Source of the DNA: Phlegmacium glaucopus | Taxonomy: Eukaryota > Basidiomycota > Agaricomycetes > Agaricales > Cortinariaceae | Direction of reading: 5' to 3' | NCBI GenBank assembly: GCA_015039465.1 | Contig: MU130491.1 | Coordinates: 1 to 51,732, forward strand | DNA: 51,732 nucleotides | In this document: piece by piece, positions 32,684-44,728 of the stretch | Layout: each line of letters begins with the position of its first letter | Position numbering within the stretch: position 1 is the stretch's first letter | The notes under the pieces: generated by a model | Told to the model about the DNA's origin: nothing | The model's database searches: none | What the model saw: the letters and a program-made list of their open reading frames with translations, nothing else | Program-made: the position numbers and the translations under genes

Positions 32684-33514
32684 CTGGAAACATAGTGGCC
32701 GTACCTTTGAAATATGCCCATGGGGTTTGCATGGGGTACCAGAAGTTGATGTTCAAAATATTTGAGATCCATCATCCGACCTCCCACTGAGGTGTGAAGG
32801 GCTGTCCTAGCCTGTCTTGCACAGACAGCATTGTGCAAGTCCTTCGTCCGATCTCAAATCCAACTTCCAAGCTGCCTCGAAACTTGCTGAACAAGATATA
32901 ATTTAGGCAAATGGGTGTGCAGGCCAAGGCAGGCCAATGACCACGCGAGGCATTTTGAAGATCTCCTCCCCTCAACACATGTTTACCTTATATTCCTTGA
33001 GATGAATAGGTACACTTTGCCTCCAAAGAAATAGAGAAATATCTGCGTCTCTACGCGCGATAATTGAAGCTCCCCACTTTGCACAAACACTTTCTGACAC
33101 GGCGTGATAAGAATCTCCGCGGGCGCTGTACGTTCCCGTCTGTGGATTCATCTGCAACAGAAGATAGTCATACCAACGTCACGAAACGTGACAATCTCGT
33201 ACCAAATATGGAAGGTTTAGCCCAACTTTGACAGACAGACAGAATGCTTCCTGCGAAATGTTTGTAAGGCCTATTAAATAATTAATAATGAAATGTCTAA
33301 ATTTGTGAGGATCGGAGTAGCTCAGGCTGATGGTAACTTATTTCATGCCAGTGATTGATAGGATGCCACCTTCTCACCAATGTTGTCTTTGTTTGGCTTT
33401 TGGGAATGGCGGATGGTACGTGGTGACCGGTTGGAAGCCTGGGTGAGTTCAGTTTTGATTAAGTGAATAAAACATTCATTTCCAACAATCTCACGCTTTG
33501 CACACAACTATTAT
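32684..33514. other. Spacer without a supported gene
   Basis: Minus-strand fragments (NPQTGTYSARGDSYHAVSESV, about 33150-33090, and others) look protein-like but cannot be joined or assigned. Direct short repeats occur around GGCAGGCCAAGGCAGGCCAATG (about 32920-32938). Confidence 0.4.
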
Positions 33515-33627
33515 GGCTCACGACTCAAAGCCGCGGCTCAGGCCCGAGCCATAGGCCGCCTAAAGCTCTCAACGCGGCTCGGTCCTGGCTTGGCCCAGGG
33601 CTTCAAGCCCAAGCCCGCACATCACTA
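33515..33627 (-). mobile_element. Single hAT-like terminus
   Basis: Reading the minus strand from 33627 the sequence is TAGTGATGTGCGGGCTTGGG, followed by GGC/GCC-rich subterminal copies (GGGCCAAGCCAGG, GGCTCGGGCCTGAGCC). This is a classic hAT end (TAGNGATGTGCGGGC). The neighbouring 8 bases, AGTGTGGA (33628-33635), would be the target duplication, but no partner end or matching duplication was found to the left, so the element is truncated. Confidence 0.6.
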
Positions 33628-33746
33628 AGTGTGGACAGTGAATTTGTATATAATCACCAGACATACAGATAATCGCCCCCAGTTCACTTTCAATTCCCAA
33701 TCTTGTCTCTTTTAGCCATTCACGAACACAGATTACCGACTCAGCC

Positions 33747-34458
33747 ATGAAGAACATATTCATCTTTTTTGCATCACTATTTACCTCAGGCTTGGCTCTA
33801 TACCACAGCGCGATCGAGGCCGATAATTCCACCCAGCAGGTATTTAAATTTTACAATCGACAGACTCGTCATTTCGTATAACTGATTGTTAAATGTCTCC
33901 AGAATCCATTCAAGAACCTCGCTACCGCTTGCGGCGACCCATCCGCCTCAGTGACGTACTTTGAAGCATTCAGCGTTCCAAATAAATTGCATTCGCTCAA
34001 CACCCTGCCGGCATACGTTGACGCATCCGCACTCGGCAGTGTCTGGCAGTTCGTCGAAGCTTCCTGTAATGCATGGACATCTTCCGGACAAGCCAGCACC
34101 GTCCCTTTATACATCCTCTTCAACCCGACAACTATAGACGTCATGTATCTCATCTCTACTAATGGAACCCCTCCTACTTTCCCCGGATTCGACAACAAAG
34201 GCATTATTGCATATGTCTACCCTACGCAGATCTGTGGTAGCGTTCCACTTTATGCGGCCTCACTTGCAATCGGTGACCACTGGTACACCACGAATTTAGC
34301 TGATCGTGATGCTCTGGTCAGCCTCGGGTCCGGGTGGACTAATGCAGGAATTGCGGCGTATGTGTTGCCAGCGAATGGTATGTTTATCTTGTTGATTCAG
34401 AGTGAAGCCAGCCCATTTAAATCATAATATGATTTTAGATTGTAAATGTGGTGCTTGA
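33747..34458 (+). CDS. Secreted DUF5648-domain protein
   Basis: Three exons (33747-33839, an intron ending CTCCAG at 33901, exon 2 to 34378, an intron ending TTTTAG at 34438, and a short last exon DCKCGA-stop), about 200 aa. The N-terminus MKNIFIFFASLFTSGLALYHS is a signal peptide. The body has PLYILFNPTTIDVMYLIS, then GSVPLYAASLAIGDHWYTTNLADRDALVSLGSGWTNAGIAAYVLP, the PLY.......DH.YTT...E.D.....GW...GIA.YV pattern of DUF5648, a domain found in secreted fungal and bacterial proteins. The function is unknown. A decayed inverted copy sits at 20030-20732. The donor after codon AAT-G (GTATGT) was chosen because it yields a Cys-containing tail; without splicing the frame would end at 34427. Confidence 0.85.
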
Positions 34459-35310
34459 ACCGAGACTTTCCAATAACCTAGTAGGGTCATCTCCTTCTGA
34501 TTATTTGCCCTCCGCTCCGACTGAAATGGTTACGATCCCGAGTTCGATTTCATTATCCGAAATGCTGTTATGATTACAAAGGATCTTTCAAATGTTCAAC
34601 ACATTGCTTACCTAGTTAACAACTTCATATGTTGGAAGGCCGAATTACCTTACAACATGCTGGTGGTTCAAGTTGAACTACGGTAGAGTCTAGACTTAGT
34701 CTTTCGAGTTACTTTCAGTACAATCGCTCCAAGTTAGTTATTCTGCACACTTCTAGGCTCACTTGCTCCATGATAAACGGCAGGTAAGGATTCCCATTTC
34801 GTACTCAACCTCTGCCGCCGAATAGACATGAACGGTAGCGGTTCCAGGGCGCTTCGCTCATTTCTCCTAGGTCGATTTCGATATACTGCCAGTGGTCAAG
34901 CATCCGGAAACAGGTGGCTGAAAGAGAATGACAAGTGTTGGGTATGGAAGGGAAATTAGGAATCGTATAGCCGAAAATAAAATTAATCTCATCACAATAA
35001 GAGTGGAATTCATAAACGCTGGGAAGGCTCACTTCAAGTTTGACATAAAATAAACAAAAGTCGGTAAACGTATCCAAAGCCTGCACTCCAATTGGATTAA
35101 ACCTAACTCAGGCGTAAGTAAAGTTGGTTGATGTACCGTTCCTGAATGAAACTGCATCCTAATTGAACTGATATGGAGCTGCACGCTGCAAGTACACTCT
35201 CTCGTGTACATCTGATTAAACGATTATATCGACCATACAACAACACCACGAACAACAATTTCACCGAAACATAATTGAATTACAAACTGCAGGCCAAGAA
35301 GAAAAGAACT
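34459..35310 (-). pseudogene. Possible remnant of a secreted-protein gene, plus spacer
   Basis: To about 34640 the sequence is 3' flank shared with the broken copy at 19890. On the minus strand, 35180-35050 reads SFRNGTSTNFTYA-stop-VRFNPIGVQALDTFTDFCLFYVKLE. A GTGAGC...TTTCAG intron follows (about 35035-34925), and a further piece ends TVHVYSAAEVEYEMGILTCRLSW (about 34850-34765). These look like pieces of one decayed gene, but I do not recognise the family and the frame carries a TGA. Confidence 0.3.
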
Positions 35311-38300
35311 TCAAGATAAATCAAATCCAGCTCCCGAATTGATCGCTTGAAGCAGTTTGGTACGTAGCGCTTGGTCGCTTGTATACCTTGGAAGCTGGAA
35401 ATGTCGGAGAGAATAAGAAATTTGTGCTTGATAGAACTTCAATCGCTTACTTTTAAGAGATTGACGCATGTGCTGGATGTTGGAAGACGGTATTGATCTG
35501 ATCCTGCGTCTCGGATGGAGAAATTAGGAACAAGCTCTTTGAAGCCACTGGAAGAACAACGTAATCAAGAAGGTTTGGTCAGCGAACCTGGATTAAAGAG
35601 AACAGGAAGACAACGAACAGAAGAGGGGGTCGACTACAACTTGTGACAAATCGCAACAACGCTCTTCTCTGCTCCTGGTCAAATGAATTGACAACCTGAT
35701 AGAGAGGAAGGGGTTCAACAAACCGTTACAAGGAAATTATAGACAGGAACGGGCAGGTATACCTTCCAGAAAGCGATAATAGTCTCATGCTTCTCATCGT
35801 ACAACCCGCCATAGTTCGTATTTCGTTGTAGATCATCAAGATCGATGGGAGAATTAACGCCCCCGATAAGGATCTGGACTTCTTGTTGATTGAACATTCT
35901 ATAAAAAGCCATAAATTAATTAACCAATTAGACGAGGGTTAATGAGGAGTGAATCAACGTACCTTAACCATTTTGGATCAACCATTTCGGAAAGACCTTC
36001 GAAGAACGCTTCGCTCTGGAGCTTGATCTGTTTACTGAGTCGATAATGTGATACGAGATAGATGTAGACAAGTCGGTTTTCTCGCGTTACGGCGACATCG
36101 CTGCCTTTGGGAATGAGATCAACGCTCTTGGTAACGCCAAATTCTAGGTTTATAGAGAGTTTGTTGAGCACGAATAAGAAGAAAAAGGGAAAAGGACTGC
36201 TTGCCCTCCATTGCCATGGTAAAATTCAATGATAGATCTTCGGGGTCACCTGCATAGTGCTTGAGAAAAATAAGTCCGTTGTACAAGTCGGGATCTAAAG
36301 ATGATAGATCGTCTAGGAAACTTTGTTTCCCAAGCCACTGAGAAAAATTAAAACAGGAGTTTTAAAAAGATATTGCGAGAATAGACGATAGGTTTTACCT
36401 TTGCTAAGAAAAATCCGGCAAAAGCAACATCGACTAATATTCCTTCATACATTGCTTTCCCAAGAATTCGACCAATGAAACGGTACCAGTTAAGACTGTG
36501 GGCTATAAAAGAAAAGGAGTGGATTCGCGAGATTGATAATTATGTAGGATGAAAAAGCAACGGACCTTCGGTTGCATACGCATGAGGATTAGGATAAAGC
36601 TCGTTTTTCTTGTTCGCCAACCATAGTCCTCGATCTGTGTCGAAGACTTCCTGGCAAAGCGATGTGAAGAATTCTTTGAATACGCCGCCACCGTCGATTC
36701 CAGCCCTGGGATAAGCGTTGTAATTAAAAGATGATCATGAAGAAACCAAAGAAAACATACTCTTCTTGTCCGAATTGATCTATAAACGAAATCTCGATGG
36801 GAGCCTTTAGGTTGACTTCCGCAAGTTTGTCAAACCCATCTTGAGCCACCATCCCCCAACGAACTTGGATACGAGCCTTGTTGATCATTCCTAAACGGTT
36901 GTACCTCGTAATCCCCCTTGACATCATGTCGTTCATGACGAAGTGTCGGAAAATAGATACGCGGACCTCGAAGGGGATAGCGAAAGGAATATTATTTAGT
37001 ATTCCAAGCCGAGGTGACATGACGGCGATTTGACGTTTGGAGAGGGTACGAGAGAACTGGGAATCTGGTTTGGATATTTGTTGTTCCTCAAGGCTGCGAA
37101 GGGATGGTTATACATCGTCTTTTTGGTGACAAAGGTATTGAGGATACGTACATTGCGGCTTCTATGAACGATTGCATGTCGAGCTCGGACATAACTAGCC
37201 AGTGGGCTGGAGGTACGAATGGTTTTCTGGAGCTGAGGAACAATGTTGAACATGCACAAAACGGAGCCAAGAAAATAAAAATAACGTACTCTCTAGCATG
37301 AATCCCCAATAAACATTTCGTCACTTTATCCCTCACATCTTCCCAAGTACATCTAATTTGAGATGAAACGTTCGTCTCTTGCAGTAGGCTCTGGTCGTCA
37401 CGCCAGAAAAGCGTGAATGCAATATTAAGAAGTTGCCTCCCAAAAGCAACCAGCTCGTCGGGACTGAGTGGATTGCGGGCGCCGCCGGTGCCTGGCGATG
37501 ACCCAAAGAACTCGTCATCACCCATCGTTAATAGAGCTTGCGAATATAGATCGCATAGGAAGAGTACTGGAGACCAGTAGAGAGTGTTTTTTTGGGTCTG
37601 GACATGAGAATGAGTTGATTGGAGCAACGTGATAGGCAATACGATCTCAACTTACCCAATAACCGCTCAGAACTTTCCTCCTTGCCTAACGGTGACTGTC
37701 TAACGAGTTCATGATATAGCTCTCTCTGACCAACCCGCCACCAGTCGTAGCCAAAACGATGTTTAAAATCTGGTCCCGCGAAGACGGCCAGGTCGTCGTG
37801 AGAGTAAAGATATACTGGATGAGATGGGGGAAGACAACGGGGTTGGATCGGGTAGATGAGATGATGGAAGTGAGGTGTGGGGCAGCAATGAGGTTCTGGA
37901 AGCGTTTTATAGTTTTATCGTCGATTTCGGGCGGAGGTGGTGGAGAAGGTGGCGGGGTTGAAAAATTATCAACGACTCTGATGCTGGTAGAGGATCCATC
38001 GTTATCGTCGTCGTCGTAGCTATCCTTATTCCCGGTTGTTTTCGGCTTCGTCGTTTTCGTAGAGGAGTGGGATTTTGATGAGCCAGGTACGAAGTTGGTT
38101 GGAAATTCATTGAAGAGAGATATGGAGAGTTGGAGGTAGGTAGATAGTGCTGCGGGTGGTAAGGCTTTGTATTGAGGAGATAAGAACATGTATACAGTTG
38201 ATGCGAGGTGAATTCTTGATTCTACATTGGATGATTGAGTTATTGAAGTGATATGAGGATCGAGTACGTTTAGTGTCGATAATGAAAGTCGAGAGATGAA

Positions 38301-39232
38301 TTTGGGCAAGTGATCTAGTGGGAGTCGATTGAGAAGACGAGGGATTGTCAAGATGACGGAGAAGATCGTGGCGAGATAGTGGCCATATTGAGGTAAAGTA
38401 GGTGATACAGTTGACAGTGGAAGAGTGACGAGGTGCATCAAAGGAGGAAGACTAGGTGATGTCTTAGATTCCCCGGGCTGTATGGGACGGTTTACTAGTA
38501 AGATCAGTGGCCAAACAAGAGAAGCTGACATACTATTCGCTGAATGGCCGCCCTTAGAAGTTCGTATAGACGATGGTTGAATAGATATTCGGTGATCGTG
38601 GTGCACAGGCTTATTCCATCGGACCCCATGACGCTGACAGCTAGGTCTTGAGATAACAAGATATTCAATACTTGGAGGTACGTTAGAGCATTTTCGGATC
38701 TAAAGGAAGAGATTGGAGGGGGACAATAAATACAGTTAATTTATCACGTACTGAGGTGAATCTGCTACAGATTGCAAGAGCAATAGACAACTCTGGCGTA
38801 TCAGTACAAGCCAGCTCATGCGTTGATCACCTAGCGCAGGCGTAAATATTCCTGCTAATGTTCTATGAGGGTGAATATCAATGCGAATATACAGATTATA
38901 GAGAACGCACCTTCACCCAGCTCTAGCATAGCTTTCGACCATTGACTGAGCACTTCATCGTCCCTACCGATGAGAACAAGACACCTCAACCCAGTGATGC
39001 CGGTAACATCCGTCTGAAAGGCTTTACGCATCTCTATCTTTGCATCTCTAGCCTCTCTGATCCCTCTCCACCATGCTTGAAGTCGAACGGCCTTCTCGAC
39101 ACGGCGCTTCTGCTGTGCTCGTATTGAGCGTTCTTCGTGTACCCGATTGATGATTGTTGCAGGGGTGGCCACATTGAAGACTCCGCCGAGGTTGATCTTT
39201 CGTTTCTTATCATCGTTGAACACTGGTAACAT
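35311..39232 (-). CDS. HECT E3 ubiquitin ligase, Hul5/UBE3C type
   Basis: The start MLPVFNDDKKRKINLGGVFNVAT at 39232, followed by ERSIRAQQKRRVEKAVRLQAWWRG (IQ-like motif), is the signature N-terminus of the Hul5/UBE3C family, proteasome-associated ligases that extend ubiquitin chains. A long helical middle follows, with a Ser/Pro/Asp-rich insert (about 38,080-37,930). Then come HWLVMSELDMQSFIEAAM and the HECT domain: RVSIFRHFVMND, RNRLGMINKARIQVRWGMVAQDGFDKL-like sequence, GIDGGGVFKEFF, a long C-lobe, and the catalytic Cys in LPTSSTCVNLLKLPRY (codon at 35468-35466). It ends SGAGFDLS-stop. Many small introns (about 50-60 bp) separate the exons; I did not fix each border. Total length is about 1,000-1,100 aa, as expected. 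It appears intact. Confidence 0.92.
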
Positions 39233-39364
39233 TTTTGAGGATTGAAAGCTGGTGGTTGAGGTTCAAGATGATTGATACGCAAGTGGCAGTCTTGCCAAGC
39301 TACGTAAGCTAGTGCACGTGGTTATTTATACATTGCATATACAAGTTGTGTCAGTCAATATTCT

Positions 39365-40809
39365 TTAAGTCTTCGTTGTTTTGATTTCCCATAGTCCTTT
39401 CGAACTTCTGACCAGTCCTTCAAAAATAGGTTTCTTTCCAAGAAAATCCACCCTTAACACACCAGTCGTGATCTGCCCTGGATCACCTTTACATCTCGCT
39501 TGAAAGGCAGCTGAAATCAATGTGCGATCCGATTCCCCAAGGTCTTCAGTCCAATAATGTTTGCCTTGAATAGGGATATGGAGTTGTTGGTTCATCTGTG
39601 TAAAGACGTCGTAAACGGTGACGCCGTTGGGGTGACTCTGATGGATGTCGATGTACCACGGAAGACGAGGGTGAAAGAGTCGTATGAAGGGGCAGGAAGG
39701 TTGGAGGACGAGTTGGGCAAAGTCTATATCGTTATGGTCGCGTTGGAGATTGCGAAATTCAATATATTCAAATGCAAGGGGATGGTCTCGTAAATCGTGA
39801 TAGACAGGTGGCTGGTTTGGGGTATGAAGCAGAAGGGGATGGAGAATTCGTCGAATTGGATCGGTATATTCTGTAAAGTAATGCGTTATATATTCTATCC
39901 TATCGAATACAAGGATGACCAACCTTGAACATCTGACCTTACTTTGCCTACTCGTGGGATATATGAAGCAAGCCCAGCCCTGGCATCAAAGTCTGGACGC
40001 CAATCCAGCGGTCGTCTCGCCAAGTTCTGAGCGTCGAATGGTTCTGAAAAATACGGGTACTGAAAGGTACCACCAGGTGTGTGTGAGGTGGACCGCTGCA
40101 ACAATGGGCGGGGATTTGGAGGCCCTTGCGAATTGGATCGTCGCATGGGGGAACGATGCGCGACAGACTTCTTCCTCTCTCTCCTACCGCCCACTGCTCC
40201 TTGGTTTCCAGCGCCAAACCACCCGGCGGTAATCGGCTGTCCAGAGGCCGAATCGAAGGGTGTACCGGGGGGGTTATTGAAATAAGATTGTTGAGGTTGG
40301 GGTTGTTGAACCCAAGGGGAGTATGGCGTTTGTGGAGCGCCATAAGATACTGGGGATGGCGCTGCCCATGTACCACCAGGCGTCTGCATTCCCCATGTAC
40401 CACCAGGCGTCTGCATTCCCCATGTAGTATTCGGCGTTTGACCCCAAGCAGGTGCTTGGGGTGGAGGAGGCCCCCATGTCGGAGTTGGTGCAGGTGGGTA
40501 ATTCCCATACGTCCAACTCTGGGCGCTTGTCGGTGGATCGTTTGGAGATAGTGGCCAGTTGGGTAGTTGAGTTTGGACCGTTGGATAGGGTGTTCCAGTA
40601 ATCGGTGGAGGCCAACTGGGAGAGATCAGAAAAGGAAATGGAGTTAGGCGCGGAAGCAAAACAATTAGAGCCAGATTTAGTACGCACCTGGGATGGAAGC
40701 TACCGGAAAATGGAGGATAATATCCTGGTTGACCTCCATTGCTTGCTCCTTGAGGAGGTGGAATAAATGGAGGATTATCGACTAACGGAGGCATATCATG
40801 GTAAGACAT
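39365..40809 (-). CDS. DUF6699-domain protein with Pro/Gly-rich N-terminus
   Basis: The ATG at 40809 starts MSYHDMPPLVDNPPFIPPP. An intron lies at about 40690-40615 (donor GTGCG, acceptor not fixed). The long N-terminal half is Pro/Trp/Gln-rich with a tandem TWGMQTPGG duplication (27-bp DNA repeat at about 40373-40425). It then has a basic RRERKKSVAHRSPMRRS stretch. After a second intron near 39,900 comes the conserved C-terminal domain: RRILHPLLLHTPNQPPVYHDLRDHP, FIRLFHPRLPWYIDIHQSHPNGVTVYDVF and VDFLGKKPIFEGLVRSSKGLWEIKT, typical of the agaricomycete DUF6699 family. Its function is unknown. It lies in the same orientation, 133 bp upstream of the HECT gene. Confidence 0.88.
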
Positions 40810-41421
40810 ATACAGCACAGAGATCCTCTGGCGCTCAGCCAGTCATCGAACAAAGCAAAAACCCAGAGACTTTCTGTTTGCTCCTGTTGTCCATCGATTT
40901 TAATAATGAGCGATCTCAGTTTGGTCTCACGGTCAACAGTGGCTCAGATCAAAATTACAGCTGAGTGGACTGACTGAGAGCACAAGTCTCCATCTTTCAC
41001 AATATATTCGTGAGTCCCCAAGTATTTCAATTTCAACATGCGAAGCTCTAAGTATGGCTCGCAACAGAACGGGAGAATCCGGAGATGTGAACGTGACAAC
41101 ATAGAGGACGTGCTGCGAGGTGCTGCGGCAGCTGCGCGGAGCCTGTAAGTGCCCGTAGGCTCTCAGTGAATGCTATACATACATTTAGTCATCTAGTCTC
41201 CCGTAGCCAAACTAACGAAATGGGCTCTTTTTAGAATTTAATATTTGTCATAACATACATCGGATGTGCGCCAAGAGTTATATAAACAGTTCGCCCTTTC
41301 ACGAATTCGCTTTACATAGAGTACGAGTTTGGCTATTGGTTGTTACACTATGAGACGTACGACACCTTCATAAAGACAATATCCCCCCTGAAATCCAATA
41401 TTCAACGACAAACTCAACAAT
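40810..41421. other. Spacer without a supported gene
   Basis: Probable promoter of the DUF6699 gene and 3' flank of the next minus-strand gene. Small direct repeats (GAGGTGCTGCGGCAGCTGCGCGG) occur at about 41110-41135. No convincing coding sequence. Confidence 0.5.
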
Positions 41422-42407
41422 TTAGGTCCAGGTCTTTTTCACTTCCGGATGTGCAAAGTATTCCCCGTCGCCATGCAGCCTTCTCCAGAGTGGTGGGGTC
41501 TTCCGATCAGGGAGAGGCAACTCGCACGAGTGATAGATTCGCTCCTTCACGTTCCATCCGAGTCCCCAGTTGTCTTCGAGATCAGTGTACCCACACCCAG
41601 GAGGATGCTTGAGCATCCGGGCTTCAAAGCAATAAAACGAGGTTGGTGGTTTACTGGAATCGGGGACTGGGTCAAAGTGTCCGCACTCTATATATAGCGC
41701 CTACAGTTGAGTAAAGTGGGAGAGGTCATAAATAAATGAAAAGGCTCTTAGAATAGAAGGAAAGAAAGAGAGTAGGGACTCACGATTCCGTTTGTTATGA
41801 AGCGTTTAGTCAAAATAGTGAAGTCCTTTCGGCGACGCTTCATGACAATTTCCCTCGAGCGTCTACAAGTCATTGTGAGTTTCTTTGCCGCAATCTCCTC
41901 TTCTGAAGCTATTAAAAAAATAGTCTCCAGAAGTTCCGGGGGGAGCAGCATTCCATCAGGTGAGTCAGGAATGAATTGGTCTGATATCAGAGAGTCGGGT
42001 TCGAGTGCGATCGTTCCATCCTGGTCGAGACGAAGATATGCTGGGACCCTGCCTCCCATCCACGTTTTCCGGGACCATGCCTCTTCAGACCTGATGAGCC
42101 TTGGTATGGTGTAAAATAACGCATCCTCGTCCATTTCCTCGAACCCACTGAAGATACCGTCGCGAGCGAGCTTCCAGGTGAACTTGCAGCTCAATACTTT
42201 GCTTTCCTGTACATCCTTAGAGTATATCGTGAATGGGGAGCTAAATTCCCCTTTTCCATCGGCATGGAAGGTGATGCGCTCTGGAATTATGGACCAGAGA
42301 CTAGGATCCAAGTTATACCATGTTCGTGATACTGTCTGGGCAATCTTCAGGGAGGATGGGGATGCAAGATCGCAGACGTCTGCTGTTGGAAGGGGTACGA
42401 ATGGCAT
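41422..42407 (-). CDS. F-box-like protein, two exons
   Basis: The start at 42407 reads MPFVPLPTADVCDLASPSSLKIAQTVSRTWYNLDPSLWSII, resembling the second half of an F-box (variable core, then S..W...PSLW). A region without recognised domains follows. A second F-box-like core, LLPPELLETIFLIASEEEIAAKKLTMTCRRSREIVMKRR, lies at about residues 150-190. An 83-bp intron (GTGAGT...CTGTAG, about 41780-41698) joins in phase to LYIECGHFDPVPDSS..., a Cys/Pro-rich tail ending FAHPEVKKTWT. F-box proteins usually recruit substrates to SCF ubiquitin ligases, and mushroom genomes have many. The first part may be the remnant of a fused neighbour gene. Confidence 0.65.
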
Positions 42408-43306
42408 AATGTGGGAAGGTCAAAGGTGAGATCGAAAGAGTGTTGCCTGGTGTCGTTGGTGCACAGCCAAGTACAGCGAAACGTCGGATCACTATTTAAC
42501 GAGATCCCAAAAAAAATATGTACAAAGCAAACCCAAACTGTAGCCCAATAGCCATATTGTAACACTCAGGTCAGCGTCAAAGAAGAACTGGGTCTATAGG
42601 CCTAATGTTTTAGACTCGTGACCAGTGGGAGAGAGACGGCTTACATCCAACAAACCTTGTGTTCTCCAACTGGTGAAATTGAGTTTAAAACTAGCGACTA
42701 TGATAATGATCTCCGACCTGTCCTTCGAAAGAATGACGTGTTGGTTACCGTTGGCTGAAGAGCATGTTGTGAGACACTAAAAGCGGTGTCGAGCATAGAC
42801 ACGATTAGCGAAGTCGCAACAGAGCTTTGGATATTGTTCCGTGTTTGGAACTAAAGACATCCGCCCAAAATAGTCATTCTTTCAAAGAATCCCCGATAGG
42901 CCGGAGATCATACTATAGCCGCTACCCCCGTTTTAAACTCAGTTTTACCGGTCCCTCTATCGAGGTCCTTGCTTCACAAGTTGAATATTGCTGTAGAAAA
43001 TTTTGATCATCGAGGATAGTGTTCGAATCCTCACCCACACTATTTTTATCCGGAATCGGCTCTGGGTTAATTCAGTTGGCCCAATTTCTATCCGGAATAT
43101 CACCTCTGGGTTTTTCCTAAATTCTTGAAAAATCTATCCGGACAGTGCTCATATGGTATCACAACTTTTTTTATCCGGATCTAGGAACGGCATCTTAGGG
43201 TATATTTAGGGAGTCCTGTCCTAAGCATTCTCAGGAGATAGCACTAACCTTATAACAGGAACCCCAAAGATTCCCTGTCGACGATCATCTCCTCCCCCCA
43301 TCCATC
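42408..43306. other. Spacer with four TATCCGGA motifs
   Basis: TTATCCGGA/CTATCCGGA occurs at about 43048, 43088, 43134 and 43170, each followed by AAT, AAT, CAG or TCT. The stretches after the first two are similar (CTCTGGGTT). TCCGGA is palindromic. The first two blocks may be an old duplication or protein-binding sites upstream of the DUF6534 gene. No gene seen. Confidence 0.55.
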
Positions 43307-44728
43307 ATGTCGGCATCACTGCCCCCAGACATTCCCCCAGACATGGGCGCGATGCACGTCTCCTATTTTTTTCCTAACGATGCCACTTAACTAACATGAA
43401 TTTATGTCGTGTTTATGTAGAGCTGGACCTTTAGTAAGCATTTTTTTTGTCATTACTGACTTCACTAACACTTTTTCAAAAGCTTATCGGATATCTTCTG
43501 AAATGGGGCTTATTTGGGGTACTTTCTGTCCAAGTCTGTAAGTAAGCAACCTTCTACTTTGGTTGGCCAGCGTCCCAAATTACTACAATATAATATATTT
43601 GTTCAGATATCTATTACCTGGCCTTGTCGACTGATCCTCTTCAATGGAAGGCCTTGGTCTACGCAGTATTTGCTGTTGAATTGGTTCAAACGATTCTATA
43701 TTCGAAAATGGCGTTCAAAGAATTTGCTGCCGGTTTTGGAAATTTTGAGGCCATCGATCAAACAGGCCTCCTCTGGTTTGCCGCACCAATACTAAGTTCT
43801 GTTGGTGCGTATCATCCATTCTTTGGTCACTGTCGTTCGCTTGCATACAAGTAAAAAAATTAGTGGCGTTTGTGGTCCAAATCTTCTATGCATACAGAAT
43901 CAAGTTACTATCAGAGTCTTATGTCGTCGCAGTGGTCGTTGCTTTGGTAAATTTTGGTCTTCATGGCATCCTGATTGACTTATTCTTATTTTCATAGTTT
44001 GCTGTGGTCGCAGTAGGAGGAGGAATTGCAGAAGGTGTAATTGGTCACCATATCCCTTCTTTCTCTTCCAATGCTTTGGTTCGGGAGATAAATATAGCGA
44101 CTGGCGTATGTGCTCCAAGACTCCGCGCATTTCGCAACCTTATGAATCCCAAATTTACAGCTCTGGAATGGTGCTAGCGCCATGTGCGATATAATAATTG
44201 CAGCTTCTATGACTTACTACGTATGCTCCGCATTCCACTTCTTTATGCTCTCTAAGCTTTTATACTCCAGCTTTCCCGATGGAGAACGAATTGGAAACCG
44301 ACTCAACGGATAATCCAGAAACTCACGCGTTTGATCGTTGGGACGGGGACATTGACTGGTCAGAATCGCTCTCGTTGTTTATTCTAGGCCAGAGTCTGAT
44401 GATAGTCTCAACTCCTATAGCCGCAGTCGCAATCATCAACCTCGTCCTATTCGTCCTGCCAGGCCATCAGCTAACATACCAAACCAGCTCCGCAATACTT
44501 GGAAATTTGTACTCCTGTACCATGATGGTCGTCTTAAACAGTCGCATAGTATTTTCCCAAAAGGAATCCGGCTCCACCGATATTTCATCATCGTTAATGT
44601 CCAACACAGACATGGCTCCGATTCGAAGACCCCCCGTATTTGTCGCACACGGTGACTCTTTGCACGACAGCACTGCTATGACGCGCAAGCAATCGGCGAT
44701 TCCACTGACACCTGAAGCTTATGTATAA
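43307..44728 (+). CDS. DUF6534 seven-helix membrane protein
   Basis: Multi-exon gene typical of mushroom DUF6534 proteins (predicted multi-spanning membrane proteins of unknown role). Segments in order: MSASLPPDIPPDMGAMH; LIGYLLKWGLFGVLSVQ; YIYYLALSTDPLQWKALVYAVFAVELVQTIL; a lumenal loop and GLLWFAAPILSSV; VAFVVQIFYAYRIKLLSES; FAVVAVGGGIAEGVI; LWNGASAMCDIIIAASMTYYL; SRWRTNWKPTQRIIQKLTRL; AVAIINLVLFVLPG; a hydrophilic C-tail from LNSR. Introns are 50-70 bp with standard borders. The join between exon 1 (ends ATGCAC at 43357) and the tiny exon 2 (AGCTGGACCTTTA) is off by one base for the LIGYLL frame, so the 5' structure is uncertain or the allele carries a frameshift. Confidence 0.85.

Noticed and set aside
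40373..40425. Possible CRISPR-like short repeats
   Set aside because: Only two adjacent 27-bp copies inside a coding region, translating to a TWGMQTPGG peptide duplication; no spacers.
42990..43045. TTCGAATCC resembling a tRNA B-box
   Set aside because: No matching A-box, acceptor stem or T-stem pairing could be built around it.
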